Source of the DNA: Gloeobacter morelensis MG652769
Lineage (GTDB): Bacteria; Cyanobacteriota; Cyanobacteriia; Gloeobacterales; Gloeobacteraceae
Direction: 5' to 3'
DNA length: 64,000 nt
NCBI RefSeq assembly: GCF_021018745.1
Contig: NZ_CP063845.1
Coordinates: forward strand, 2,294,001 to 2,358,000
This document shows, one piece after another, positions 27,203 through 35,283 of the stretch. A program made the translations under genes and the position numbers. How positions within the stretch are numbered: position 1 is the stretch's first letter; the number at the start of each line of letters is the position of its first letter. The notes below the pieces were generated by a model. It had not been told where the DNA came from. It saw only the letters and a list, made by a program, of their open reading frames with translations, and searched no databases.

Positions 27203-27407
27203 AGGGTTGCCAACGTCTGCCAGATCGAAGGTGGAGGCTACAGTCTGCAATCTCCCATTCGTTCGACAACACCAGCCCAAAAACCAGGGTAAGCTTATCT
27301 TTGATGCTATTGACAAGTAGGGTCGCGCCTGCCTTCGCTTGCCGCTAGAAACGCCTCCAACACTTTCAGCATGTACCAATCTTGGACAAATCTTCTTCGT
27401 CAATTGA

Positions 27408-27465
27408 TACCGATAATCCCCGGCCTGTCGCGGTGAAGGGTGATGGGAATGTAGCGGCTTGGGGC
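27408..27465 (-). pseudogene. 58-bp relic copy of the serA ACT-domain region
   Basis: This stretch aligns without gaps to 28450-28507 inside serA, in the same orientation, with 7 mismatches over 58 positions by my hand count. The matching part of serA encodes the start of the ACT domain (YMLITLHRDMPGIIG). The similarity stops abruptly on both sides. It looks like the remnant of an older serA 3' end or of a duplication, now separated from serA by the VapBC-type module. Confidence 0.75.
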
Positions 27466-27490
27466 GGTGCAGAAGTATAGCTTTAAGCCT

Positions 27491-27525
27491 CCTGTGCGTT
27501 ACTGTAGTGTTACCAGTAATACAGG
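27491..27525 (+). promoter_or_regulatory. dyad upstream of antitoxin gene, candidate operator
   Basis: Inner arms TTACTG (27499-27504) and CAGTAA (27514-27519) are flanked by outer arms CCTGT (27491-27495) and ACAGG (27521-27525), an imperfect nested palindrome ending 18 bases before the antitoxin start. Toxin-antitoxin operons are usually autoregulated at such dyads. The binding is inferred. Confidence 0.45.
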
Positions 27526-27543
27526 ACTGTCTTGAGGAACTTT

Positions 27544-27843
27544 ATGGCGAGTACGTCTACTCGTGTCCAGGGGTACCGGCAGCGACTGAGCGCATCTGGA
27601 CTCAAGCGAATTGAAGTAACGGTACCCACAGGCGATGCCGCCCTTGTTCGCCGTCTGGTCGAGGTGCTGCGAACTGGTGATGAAACTGGAGAACACTTAC
27701 GTCGGCAAGTACGCTCGGCACTCGGAATGCTGCCGGCTCAGACCGGAGAGGAGCTGGTTGCTTTTTTCCGCTCATCGCCGCTGGTGGGAGAAGAACTCGT
27801 ATTTGAGCGAGATCGTTCGCCTGGACGGCCCGTCGAACTGTGA
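27544..27843 (+). CDS. putative antitoxin of VapBC-type module
   Basis: A 99-residue protein from ATG 27544 with a GAGG upstream. The N-terminus RVQGYRQRLSASGLKRIEV resembles small MazE-like/DUF3018-type antitoxins, with a ribbon-helix-helix style beginning followed by a helical stretch (DAALVRRLVEVLRTG). The C-terminal part (EELVAFFRSSPLVGEELVFE) would contact the toxin. The stop codon overlaps the toxin's GTG start by 4 bases, the classic coupling in such modules. The role rests mainly on the PIN-domain neighbour. Confidence 0.7.
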   Translation: MASTSTRVQGYRQRLSASGLKRIEVTVPTGDAALVRRLVEVLRTGDETGEHLRRQVRSALGMLPAQTGEELVAFFRSSPLVGEELVFERDRSPGRPVEL

Positions 27844-28274
27844 GGGAAAGGCGATTCTTGCTGGACACGAACGTTGTGAGCGAGTTTGTCCGCCTTTGCC
27901 CGGAACCTCTGGTCGTCAATTGGCTAGCTTCGCAAAATCCGCTTGAACTATTCCTCTCAGCGACTACTTTTGGTGAGCTGGCGGACGGGGTGTATCGGCT
28001 GGATGTGGGCAAAAAGCGGGACACTCTGCTGGCGTGGCTGGAGGAGTTGCCGTCGCAGTTTTCTGATCGGATATTGCCTTTCGATCGGACGACGTCGACG
28101 CTCTGGGGACGATTGATGGCCCAGGGCGATCGGCGTGGTCGTCCACGTCCAGCAATCGACCTGCAGATCGCTGCGACAGCAATCCAGCACGGTTTGGTGT
28201 TAGCGACGCGCAATATCGACGACTTTCGAGATCTTGACCTTTCTCTGGTAAATCCCTGGGAGCCAATCTCTTAA
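27840..28274 (+). CDS. vapC: PIN-domain toxin, VapC-like
   Basis: A 144-residue PIN-domain ribonuclease. The first catalytic Asp is in RFLLDTNVVSEFVR (Asp9), and a conserved acidic residue follows in LSATTFGELADGVYRL. The third acidic region is PAIDLQIAATAIQHG, with LVLATRNIDDF at the end. VapC-type toxins cleave tRNA or rRNA when the antitoxin is degraded. Start GTG 27840 overlaps the antitoxin stop. The gene converges on serA and the two stop codons overlap by 4 bases, so the module sits flush against serA. PIN fold is secure; the RNA target is unknown. Confidence 0.9.
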   Translation: MRERRFLLDTNVVSEFVRLCPEPLVVNWLASQNPLELFLSATTFGELADGVYRLDVGKKRDTLLAWLEELPSQFSDRILPFDRTTSTLWGRLMAQGDRRGRPRPAIDLQIAATAIQHGLVLATRNIDDFRDLDLSLVNPWEPIS

Positions 28275-29851
28275 AGATTGACCGTATACGCCTTGCGAAT
28301 CCCCGGAACCGACTCGATTTCACCCAAGAGTCCTTCCGGGAGCGGGTCATCGAGGGAGACCATCATCACCGCGTCGCCGCGCACCAGTTTGCGGCCCACC
28401 TGCATGCCGGCGATGTTGACGTTGTAGGAACCGAGAAACGAACCGACCTTGCCGATAATGCCCGGCATGTCGCGGTGCAGGGTGATGAGCATGTAGCGGC
28501 TCGGGGCAACGCTGATCGGAAATTCGTCGATGTTGGTGATGCGCAGTTCGTCCTCAGCTAGAAGCGCACCGGTGACGGAGCGCTCGCCCTCCGGGCCGCG
28601 CGCCTCCAGGCGGATCGAGCCTGCGTAATCGGCAAAAGCTGAATCGCGCGTCTCGGTGACCCGAATGCCCCGCTCCTTGGCCTCCAATAGCGCGTTGACG
28701 AAGTTGACCCGCTCGCGCAGGGCCGGGGTGAGCAGCCCCTTGAGGGCGGCCACGACGATGGGTTGGGCGTCTTTGGCGGCGAGAATGCCCTGCAGGCGGA
28801 TGTCGAGGGCATCCACCCGACCACCGGCCAGTTGACCTACCAGGTTACCCAGGGTCTCGGCCAGTTCCAGATAGGGCTTCAGTTCCTGCAGCACCTCGGC
28901 GCGCAGACCCGGAATGTTGACCGCCGTGCGGGCCGGAAGACCCAGAAGCACATCGCGAATCTGCTCAGCCACGTCGATGGCGACGTTGGTCTGAGCCTCT
29001 TCGGTCGAAGCCCCCAGGTGGGGCGTGAGGATCACCTCGCGCCCAAGGGCGCACAGGGGTGATTCGCCCAAAGGTTCGTTCTCGAAGACATCGAGGGCCG
29101 CTCCGGCGATGCGGCCCTCCTTGAGGGCAATGTAGAGTGCCTGCTCGTCGATGAGGCCGCCGCGGGCGCAGTTGATGATCCGGGCCGTGGGCTTCATCAG
29201 GGCAAGGGTCTTCTCGTTGATGAGGTGGGTGGTCTCCGGCGTACGCGGCACATGCAGAGTGATGTAGTCGGCCTCGTGAAACAGTTGTTCGAGATCCACC
29301 AGGCGTGCCCCCAACTGCTGGGCGCGCTCAGCGGAAATATACGGATCAAAAGCGACGATCTGCATGCCGAGCGCGCGCGCCACCCGCGTCACGTGGGCGC
29401 CGATGCGGCCGAGGCCGACCACGCCGATTGTCTTTTTGTAGACCTCGACGCCGATAAATTGCGAGCGCTTCCACTGGCCCGCCTTTAGTGAAGCGTTCGC
29501 TTCGCCCACGTGGCGCGACAGGCTCATCATCAGGGCGATGGCGTGCTCGGCGGCGGCGATCGTGTTGCCCTCGGGGGAGTTGACCACGACGATCCCCTTG
29601 CGGGTAGCAGCCTGCAGATCGACATTGTCGACACCCACCCCGGCGCGGCCAATGATCCGCAGGCGCTGGGCCGCTTCGATCACCGGGGCGGTCACCTTGG
29701 TGCCCGAGCGGATCATCAAAGCGTCGTACTGGGGGATGGTCTCAAGCAACGTCGCCGGGCTGAGATCCGGCTCGTAAGTTACTTGAGCGACCTGGGTAAG
29801 AATTTCGATACCAGCCTGGTCGATCGCGTCACTGACAAGCACCTTGGGCAT
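28271..29851 (-). CDS. serA: D-3-phosphoglycerate dehydrogenase
   Basis: The 526-residue enzyme oxidises 3-phosphoglycerate to 3-phosphohydroxypyruvate with NAD+, the first step of serine synthesis. The NAD-binding fold has VGLGRIGAHVTRVARALG near residue 145-165. Active-site residues are in NCARGGLIDEQAL and LTPHLGASTEEAQ. After the catalytic domains there is an intervening domain (about 320-445) and a C-terminal ACT domain starting at YMLITLHRDMPGIIGKVGSFLG, the long form of the enzyme, often serine-regulated. A short relic of the ACT-coding region lies 985 bases beyond its stop codon, at 27408-27465. Confidence 0.97.
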   Translation of the reverse strand: MPKVLVSDAIDQAGIEILTQVAQVTYEPDLSPATLLETIPQYDALMIRSGTKVTAPVIEAAQRLRIIGRAGVGVDNVDLQAATRKGIVVVNSPEGNTIAAAEHAIALMMSLSRHVGEANASLKAGQWKRSQFIGVEVYKKTIGVVGLGRIGAHVTRVARALGMQIVAFDPYISAERAQQLGARLVDLEQLFHEADYITLHVPRTPETTHLINEKTLALMKPTARIINCARGGLIDEQALYIALKEGRIAGAALDVFENEPLGESPLCALGREVILTPHLGASTEEAQTNVAIDVAEQIRDVLLGLPARTAVNIPGLRAEVLQELKPYLELAETLGNLVGQLAGGRVDALDIRLQGILAAKDAQPIVVAALKGLLTPALRERVNFVNALLEAKERGIRVTETRDSAFADYAGSIRLEARGPEGERSVTGALLAEDELRITNIDEFPISVAPSRYMLITLHRDMPGIIGKVGSFLGSYNVNIAGMQVGRKLVRGDAVMMVSLDDPLPEGLLGEIESVPGIRKAYTVNL

Positions 29852-29905
29852 GGGATCTCCGTTGAAACTGAACTCGGCCCTCTGATTTTACACTCCCAAT
29901 AAAGA

Positions 29906-29933
29906 GCCCCTGCTGCTGAATAGTAGCGGGGGC
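29906..29933 (-). terminator. probable terminator after the cupin gene
   Basis: GCCCCTGCT (29906-29914) pairs with AGCGGGGGC (29925-29933) with one G-T pair around a 10-base loop. On the minus strand the stem is followed by CTCTTTATT. It lies between the cupin gene stop (30019) and the serA start (29851), so it could end leftward transcription of the cupin gene before serA. Confidence 0.5.
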
Positions 29934-30018
29934 ATGAGGACGCAGTTAGGAGGTATCTTGCCCAACACTGTAGGTCAAGCTCAGCCGCCAATAGACTTCT
30001 TTAACAAGATTTTCGGGA

Positions 30019-30414
30019 TCAAGAGCGCGGCTCGATACGCTTGTAGTCGTCCTCGAAGCGGATGATGTCGTCCTCGCCGAGGTACTGACCGTTTTGGACT
30101 TCGATAATCACCAGCGGGATAATGCCGGGGTTTTCGAGCCGGTGGGTGGCACAGGGAGGTACGTAGGTCGACTGGTTGGCGTGGATGAGTTCGATGCGGT
30201 CGTTGCAGACGACGCGGGCGGTGCCGGAGACGACGACCCAGTGCTCGGATCGGTGGTGGTGCATCTGCAGGCTCAGGCGGTGGCCGGGTTTGACCTCGAT
30301 GCGCTTGACTTTGTAGCCGTTGCCTTCGCCCAGGACCGTGAACGAACCCCAGGGGCGGAGCACGGTGGAAGCGACGATATCGATGTCCGGACTCAGCATG
30401 TGCGAAGTTTCCAT
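30019..30414 (-). CDS. cupin, mannose-6-phosphate isomerase type II-like
   Basis: A 131-residue single-domain cupin from ATG 30414 (an ATG at 30426 is also in frame). It matches the C-terminal isomerase domain of bifunctional mannose-1-phosphate guanylyltransferase / mannose-6-phosphate isomerase: RPWGSFTVL, VKRIEVKPGHRLSLQMHHHRSEHW with the metal-binding His residues, and VPPCATHRLENPG. Here it stands alone without the nucleotidyltransferase half. It would interconvert fructose 6-phosphate and mannose 6-phosphate for GDP-mannose and surface glycans. Family good, exact activity inferred. Confidence 0.85.
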   Translation of the reverse strand: METSHMLSPDIDIVASTVLRPWGSFTVLGEGNGYKVKRIEVKPGHRLSLQMHHHRSEHWVVVSGTARVVCNDRIELIHANQSTYVPPCATHRLENPGIIPLVIIEVQNGQYLGEDDIIRFEDDYKRIEPRS

Positions 30415-30491
30415 GGCGTTCCTCACCCTTTTGGACGCTCGGACGGTGACGCGGCACCTTTACCTGGAACAGAATAACAGGGTACCCACCT

Positions 30492-31553
30492 GTGTTGGCA
30501 GGCCGTGGCGTGAAAATCTGTATCCTGGGTGGCGGATTGATTGGCCTCGCGGTGGCGCTGGAACTGCGGCTCGCCGGAGCCGCAGTCGTCGTGCTCGATC
30601 GCGGCAGCGTGCCCGCGGGCTGGGCGGCGGCGGGAATGATCGCCCCGGCGGCCGAGGGGTTGGCGGGTACCCCACTTGCTGAATTGGCTTTTGCAAGCCG
30701 TGCACTGTGGCCCATCTGGGCAGCGCGCCTCGAAGAATTCAGCGGCCAGGGAATCGATTACACCCCTTGCGGCGCACTAGTGCCCGCCATCGCCGACGCG
30801 GCTGCCCCAATCGAGGGCCATCAGTGGTGGGACAGCACCCAACTGGCAAGCGCAGTGCCGGGTCTTGCCCCCGATGTGACGGGCGGCTGGTGGCTTGAAA
30901 AAGAAGCCTGCGTCGACAACCGCAAGGTACTCACCGCCCTGCGCCTGGCCGTCGAGCGCATGGGGGCCGAAATTTGGGCGGGGGTGACAGTGACCGGCCC
31001 CGCCGATCCGGGCCTTGCCGCCGTGGCCACCAGTGCCGGTCCGGTGGCGGCGGACGCCTTCGTGCTTGCCCAGGGGGCCTGGTCGGGGGCCTGGGGACTG
31101 CCCGTCCAGCCGCTTAAAGGCCAGATGCTCGCCCTCGAAAGCGCGCCGGGTTGGTTGAAAGCCATTATCTTTAGCAAGAACATCTACCTGGTGCCGCGCC
31201 GGGACGGCCGCATCGTCGTGGGCGCCACCCAGGAGACGGTCGGTTTCGCACCGGGCAACACCGCCGGGGGGATGGCCGGTCTGCTTACCGCTGCCCTCGC
31301 CCTGGTCCCGGGGCTCGCTGCCCATCGACTCCTGGAGCAGTGGTGGGGCTTTCGACCGGCCACCCCCGACGCCGCGCCTCTGATCGGGCCGGGACCGTGG
31401 CCGAATCTGCACCTGGCAACCGGTCACCACCGCAACGGGATTCTGCTCGCACCGATCACCGCCCAACTGGTGACCCGAGCGCTCACCGGCGGCGGCGAAG
31501 ACCCTTTGCTCGCGGCCTTCAGCTACCGGCGCTTCGGAACCGCTCCGCGCTGA
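30492..31553 (+). CDS. thiO: glycine oxidase ThiO
   Basis: A 353-residue FAD-dependent amino acid oxidase of the ThiO/DadA group. FAD binding is shown by VKICILGGGLIGLAVALEL with GxGxxG-type glycines and a downstream LDRG. GWAAAGMIAPAAEG, PLKGQMLAL, WWGFRPATPDAAPLIGP and ATGHHRNGILLAPITA are conserved in ThiO. It oxidises glycine to the iminoacetate used to build the thiazole of thiamine. Many cyanobacteria carry a ThiO-ThiG fusion; here the ThiG half is absent. Start is uncertain: GTG 30492, TTG 30495 or GTG 30510. The 3' end overlaps convergent prmA by 35 bases. Confidence 0.85.
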   Translation: MLAGRGVKICILGGGLIGLAVALELRLAGAAVVVLDRGSVPAGWAAAGMIAPAAEGLAGTPLAELAFASRALWPIWAARLEEFSGQGIDYTPCGALVPAIADAAAPIEGHQWWDSTQLASAVPGLAPDVTGGWWLEKEACVDNRKVLTALRLAVERMGAEIWAGVTVTGPADPGLAAVATSAGPVAADAFVLAQGAWSGAWGLPVQPLKGQMLALESAPGWLKAIIFSKNIYLVPRRDGRIVVGATQETVGFAPGNTAGGMAGLLTAALALVPGLAAHRLLEQWWGFRPATPDAAPLIGPGPWPNLHLATGHHRNGILLAPITAQLVTRALTGGGEDPLLAAFSYRRFGTAPR

Positions 31554-32403
31554 AGCGGCCCACCAGGCAGGCCCAGTCGCCCTCACTGAGGGTCTCGGAA
31601 AGTTCAAAACCCTGCCCGGCGAGGGCTTCGACCACGCGGGGAGCCTGGGTAAGCAGCAGGCCGCTGAAGATGCCCCAGCCGCCAGAGCGCACCAGCCGCC
31701 GAAATTCCGGGGCGAGATCGGCAATCACCTCAGCCAGGATGTTGCTCACCACCCCATCGAGTGGCCCGGACAACTGTTCGGTGCTGCCGTGTGCCACCGC
31801 AGCCCGCTCCTGCAAACCGTTGATTTGCAGATTCTTGCGGGTGGAGGCGACGGCCAGATCGTCGGTATCGACCGCCCAACCCCGCCCGGCCCCCAGCTTG
31901 AGGGCTGCCACCGTGAGCACGCCAGAGCCGCAGCCGACATCGGCAAAGATGCCCAGATGCGGTACAGATTCGAGCGCCCGCAGGCACAGCCGGGTGGTGG
32001 CGTGCTCACCCGTGCCGAAGGCCATGCCCGGATCAAGGGGAATCACCAACCGGTCGCCGGGGGGATCCGGCAGCCACACCGGCCAGATGACCAGGCGTTC
32101 ACCTACGAATATCGGCCGCCAATGCTCGCGCCAGGATTTTTGCCAGTCGCGCCGCTCCGCTGCGCGCCAGCCGATTTCGGCCTTTTCGCTCAGCCGCTCA
32201 CCGACGTTTTCACGCCAACGCTGCAGCACCCCCTCGGGCGTTTCGCCGCTCAGGTACCCCCGCAGCACCAGCCGCTCCCCGAGAATTTGCCGCTCGACGT
32301 GGGGGAGGCCCAGCTCAGTCAAATACCAGTAGAGCGTTTCTTCGACTTCACCGTCGGCCCCATCTGCAGCCGTCTCCACCTGCACTTGCCATAGATCGGC
32401 CAC
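31519..32403 (-). CDS. prmA: ribosomal protein L11 methyltransferase
   Basis: The 294-residue protein has an N-terminal L11-recognition domain (about 1-110) and a class I SAM methyltransferase domain. The SAM site contains FADVGCGSGVLTVAALKLGAG. The motif MAFGTGEHATTRLCL just before it is diagnostic for PrmA, as is VSNILAEVIADLAPEF with the NxL-type residues. It trimethylates several amino groups of ribosomal protein L11. Start GTG/ATG: the first residue reads MADLWQVQVET. Overlap of 35 bases with thiO is unusual but both frames are convincing. Confidence 0.95.
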   Translation of the reverse strand: MADLWQVQVETAADGADGEVEETLYWYLTELGLPHVERQILGERLVLRGYLSGETPEGVLQRWRENVGERLSEKAEIGWRAAERRDWQKSWREHWRPIFVGERLVIWPVWLPDPPGDRLVIPLDPGMAFGTGEHATTRLCLRALESVPHLGIFADVGCGSGVLTVAALKLGAGRGWAVDTDDLAVASTRKNLQINGLQERAAVAHGSTEQLSGPLDGVVSNILAEVIADLAPEFRRLVRSGGWGIFSGLLLTQAPRVVEALAGQGFELSETLSEGDWACLVGRFSAERFRSAGS

Positions 32404-32570
32404 ACCCTGCCTCCCGACGCACCGCCCACCACTGTAGCCCCCCTGGCAATGGCAGTATCACAGGGTACACTTCACCAATAGCGTTCCGTCGCCCGGCCGC
32501 TGGGAGGCTCCTTTGTTAAGCATTTCTAAAGTATGATTGAAAATAATGACTGCATGGGCAACTTCTCACC

Positions 32571-33140
32571 GTGGAAACCGCGATGACCAGCCCGATTCAG
32601 GCTTCGGCCCGGGCCATGCTCGATGTCTCCCTGCCGACTGCGCCTGCTGAGGTCCGCCGCTACGTGAGCGATCCGCAGCGGCTTTTGCGTAGCGGCTTTC
32701 CCCCGGAGCGCATCGAGCAACTCGGTCCCGATCGCTTCCGGCTGAAGGTGCGCCCGCTGGTTTGGATGGGTCTTGCCATCGAACCGACTGCCGAGTTGCA
32801 GATTGGTGCCGACGACCAAGGGCGCGCCTGGGCGCAACTGATTGCCTACGAATTGAAGGGTCATCCCTGGCTGGTCAAGCACCTTAAAATCGACTTTCGC
32901 GCCCAGTTGCGCACCCTCGAGGTGATACAGGCGGGGCGCACCCCCATGCAGGGTTGGGCTGAGGCTTCCGCTTGCTTCCCGACGCCACCTTTTCTAGCCT
33001 GGATGGCCGAACCGGTCTTGAGCGGGGCGGCTCGCACGATTCTCGAAAGTTTCCTGTGGATCTTGCGTGACCGGCTCAGCAAATCGCTCGAAAGCGACTT
33101 TCGGCGCTGGCAGGCTGCGACCGTTCAGATTGAAGCTTGA
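32571..33140 (+). CDS. DUF1997 family protein
   Basis: A 189-residue protein (GTG 32571; an ATG at 32583 would give 185). Its beginning (SARAMLDVSLPTAPAEVRRYVSDPQRLL) and RFRLKVRPLVWMGLAIEPTAELQI match DUF1997, a family shared by cyanobacteria and plant chloroplasts with a START-like or SRPBCC-like beta fold. The biochemical function is unknown. The protein ends in a helical segment. Its 3' end overlaps coaE by 16 bases in convergent orientation. The upstream gap 32404-32570 shows nothing I can name. Confidence 0.8.
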   Translation: METAMTSPIQASARAMLDVSLPTAPAEVRRYVSDPQRLLRSGFPPERIEQLGPDRFRLKVRPLVWMGLAIEPTAELQIGADDQGRAWAQLIAYELKGHPWLVKHLKIDFRAQLRTLEVIQAGRTPMQGWAEASACFPTPPFLAWMAEPVLSGAARTILESFLWILRDRLSKSLESDFRRWQAATVQIEA

Positions 33141-33712
33141 GCCAGGGCGCACGCTACCTGCCTTTCCAGGTGGGCCGGCTCGCCGTTGTTGTCGATGACC
33201 ACGTCGGCAAGCCGCACTTTTTCAGCAAGCGGCCACTGGCTGGCGATGCGCGCCGCAATCGCTTCGTCGCTGAGCCCGTCGCGCTTCTTGAGCCGCGCGT
33301 GTTGCGGCTCAGCTTCGCAGCTCACTACCCAGATTTCGGTGACCAAGTCGGTCATGCCCGCCTCGAATAATAGCGGGATCATCAAGCAGAGGGTCCCCGC
33401 TGTGCGCTCGATAGCCGCCTGCAGGGCTGCGCGCACGAACGGATGGATGCGGCTTTCCAGCCAGTGGCGCTCGTCCGGGTCAGCAAAGACGATGCGTGCC
33501 AGGGCTGAACGGTTGAGCGCTCCGGCGTCGGTGAGCATCGCGCTGCCGTAACGGTGAACAATGGCGGCAAGGGCGGTACCGCCAGGGGCGACCGCTTCGC
33601 GCGCCAGAAGGTCGGCGTCGATGACCGGGATGCCCCGCCCGGCGAGCAGTCGGCCCACCGTGCTCTTGCCCGTCGCGATTCCACCTGTAAGCCCAATGAC
33701 TCGCCTGGCCAT
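33125..33712 (-). CDS. coaE: dephospho-CoA kinase
   Basis: At 195 residues this is a normal-length CoaE, the last enzyme of coenzyme A synthesis, phosphorylating the 3'-hydroxyl of dephospho-CoA. The P-loop GLTGGIATGKST lies at residues 7-18, followed by VIDADLLAREAV and later RIVFADPDERHWLESRIHP and LIPLLFEAGM, all typical. The lid region (RLKKRDGLSDEAIAARIASQWP) is also present. It overlaps DUF1997 at the 3' end. The gap to frr upstream (33713-33906) contains no supported gene. Confidence 0.95.
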   Translation of the reverse strand: MARRVIGLTGGIATGKSTVGRLLAGRGIPVIDADLLAREAVAPGGTALAAIVHRYGSAMLTDAGALNRSALARIVFADPDERHWLESRIHPFVRAALQAAIERTAGTLCLMIPLLFEAGMTDLVTEIWVVSCEAEPQHARLKKRDGLSDEAIAARIASQWPLAEKVRLADVVIDNNGEPAHLERQVACALAQASI

Positions 33713-33906
33713 CCACTGACCCCCAAGCGCCCGCCCTGCCCATTGTGACAGCCCCGCTTGAGACCCATGGCCTGGAATTGCCCTTATCGCTGTCGAGCGA
33801 CGATTTCCTTGAGCCGATTTGCCGCGATTTTGCGCGCTTACTCATATTCATGTTTCTGGTGACCCTTTTTGGTTGTGCGGCCACGCGAACTCCTTGCACC
33901 ATCCCG

Positions 33907-34467
33907 TCAGACGGTCGTGATCTCTTTTTCTTTGGCCTCAAATAATTTTTCGATCTGCTGGATGGACTTATCGGTAAGCTTCTGGACTTCGTCTTGCAAC
34001 CGCCGCGATTCGTCTTCGGAGATTTTGGCGTCTTTTTCTTCTTTGCGCACTTCGTCGATGGCGTGGCGGCGGATGTTGCGCACCGCCACCCGGCCTTCCT
34101 CCGCCAGGTTGCGCAGCACCTTGACGAGATCCTTGCGCCGCTCGGCGGTCAGGGGTGGAATGTTGAGGCGGATGGCCTTACCGTCGTTGCCGGGAGGAAG
34201 CCCCAGGTCCGATTCGAGAATCGCCTTTTCGATGAGCCGGATGGAACTCGGGTCGTAAGGCTGGATGATCACCGTCGAAGCGTCCGGAGTCGTAACCGTT
34301 GCCAGCGTCTTCAGCGGCGTCGGCTGTCCGTAATATTCGACGTTGATGCGGTCGAGAAGGGAGGTGGACGCGCGGCCGGTGCGGATGGTGGCAAAGTTGC
34401 CCGCCGTCGCCTCGATCGCCTTGCGCATGTCCTGTTCAGTTTTCGAAACGTTCACCGCAACCTCCAT
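33907..34467 (-). CDS. frr: ribosome recycling factor
   Basis: ATG 34467 gives 186 residues, the usual RRF length; a start at 34479 would add four residues. RRF splits post-termination ribosomes together with EF-G. Family marks are [21 protein letters not shown] near the start, [18 protein letters not shown], and the helical arm in [28 protein letters not shown]. In many bacteria frr follows pyrH; here the upstream gene on the same strand encodes a methyltransferase and pyrH is not visible. Confidence 0.97.
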   Translation of the reverse strand: MEVAVNVSKTEQDMRKAIEATAGNFATIRTGRASTSLLDRINVEYYGQPTPLKTLATVTTPDASTVIIQPYDPSSIRLIEKAILESDLGLPPGNDGKAIRLNIPPLTAERRKDLVKVLRNLAEEGRVAVRNIRRHAIDEVRKEEKDAKISEDESRRLQDEVQKLTDKSIQQIEKLFEAKEKEITTV

Positions 34468-34518
34468 TCGTGGGAGCACCAGCTACCCATGATCGCCGAT
34501 GAACGCTCCAATCCGCTA

Positions 34519-35169
34519 CTACCCCCGGATGTCGGCTGCCGCCTTGCGCGCCGTCACGCAATAAAACGGATCGCGCTGCTGCGAGAAAAAGAACGTCAAT
34601 CCCGTGGGCAACTTCCGGTGCACCCGCAGATCGGTGTAGCCCCCAGCAGCAAGCAGATATTGCTGGACGAGATCGACGCGCTCCTCCTCTTCGCTGTTTT
34701 GCCAGCGGTGCACCGCCTTGGTCGGAAACATGCGGTTGGAGAAGCTGATAATCACTGCGCCGCCCGGTTTGAGCACCCGGTTGACCTCCGCTAGCACGCC
34801 TGGCGCGTCCACCAGGTACTGAATGGAGACAGTGTTGAGCGCCGCATCGAAGGTGTTGTCCGCCAGGGGCAATTTCGGATTCTGGTTGAGGTTTTGTACA
34901 AAAAATTCGTCCAGGCGCGGGTTGGCCGCCAGTTCGACGCTGTTCATGCCGTGGCCGACGACCTTGGCAGTCTTCAGATCCTCGGGCAGGTGGGAGACCC
35001 AACTGCTCATCGTGTCCAGGATCGTGGCGTTCTCAGGCAGGTACTGCCGGAAGACTTCCTGCAAGCTGGCGATAAAACCGAGGTCGATGTGCTGCACCAG
35101 CCGCGGCTGCTGGTAGAAAAGCCCATCGTCGCCTTCGTCGGGGCGGCTCGCTCTTGGCAATGTAATCAT
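34519..35169 (-). CDS. SAM-dependent methyltransferase-like protein
   Basis: A 216-residue protein from ATG 35169. The methyltransferase type-11 pattern is visible: ATILDTMSSWVSHLPEDL in the place of motif I but with an altered glycine pattern, LPLADNTFDAALNTVSIQYL, and VLAEVNRVLKPGGAVIISFSNRMF as post-motif. The tail ends in FFFSQQRDPFYCVTARK. The poor glycine-rich motif suggests atypical SAM binding or loss of catalysis. Similar proteins are widespread in cyanobacteria and plastids; the substrate is unknown. Gap to frr is short, so the two may be co-transcribed. Confidence 0.8.
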   Translation of the reverse strand: MITLPRASRPDEGDDGLFYQQPRLVQHIDLGFIASLQEVFRQYLPENATILDTMSSWVSHLPEDLKTAKVVGHGMNSVELAANPRLDEFFVQNLNQNPKLPLADNTFDAALNTVSIQYLVDAPGVLAEVNRVLKPGGAVIISFSNRMFPTKAVHRWQNSEEEERVDLVQQYLLAAGGYTDLRVHRKLPTGLTFFFSQQRDPFYCVTARKAAADIRG

Positions 35170-35283
35170 CAGCTCGTTTGGATACACAACTTCATACTTC
35201 CATGGTGCCCCAGCTTCGGCGCGCGGGCTCGTCCTCCAGGGCTGTGTTAGCTTGAACAGTGTGCGGGCGGACGTTGCGGGGCC

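Larger units (their letters stand above)
27203..27543. other. intergenic region with relic and repeat elements
   Basis: The 341 bases between the STAND gene and the antitoxin gene contain no supported gene. AT content is higher than in the flanks at 27280-27410. Two structures are visible: a 58-base imperfect copy of part of serA (27408-27465) and a dyad upstream of the antitoxin (27491-27525). Both are listed separately. Confidence 0.6.

Noticed and set aside
33713-33906. Possible 66-residue gene between coaE and frr
   Set aside because: A hydrophobic stretch is present but there is no ribosome binding site or family resemblance, and it ends inside frr.
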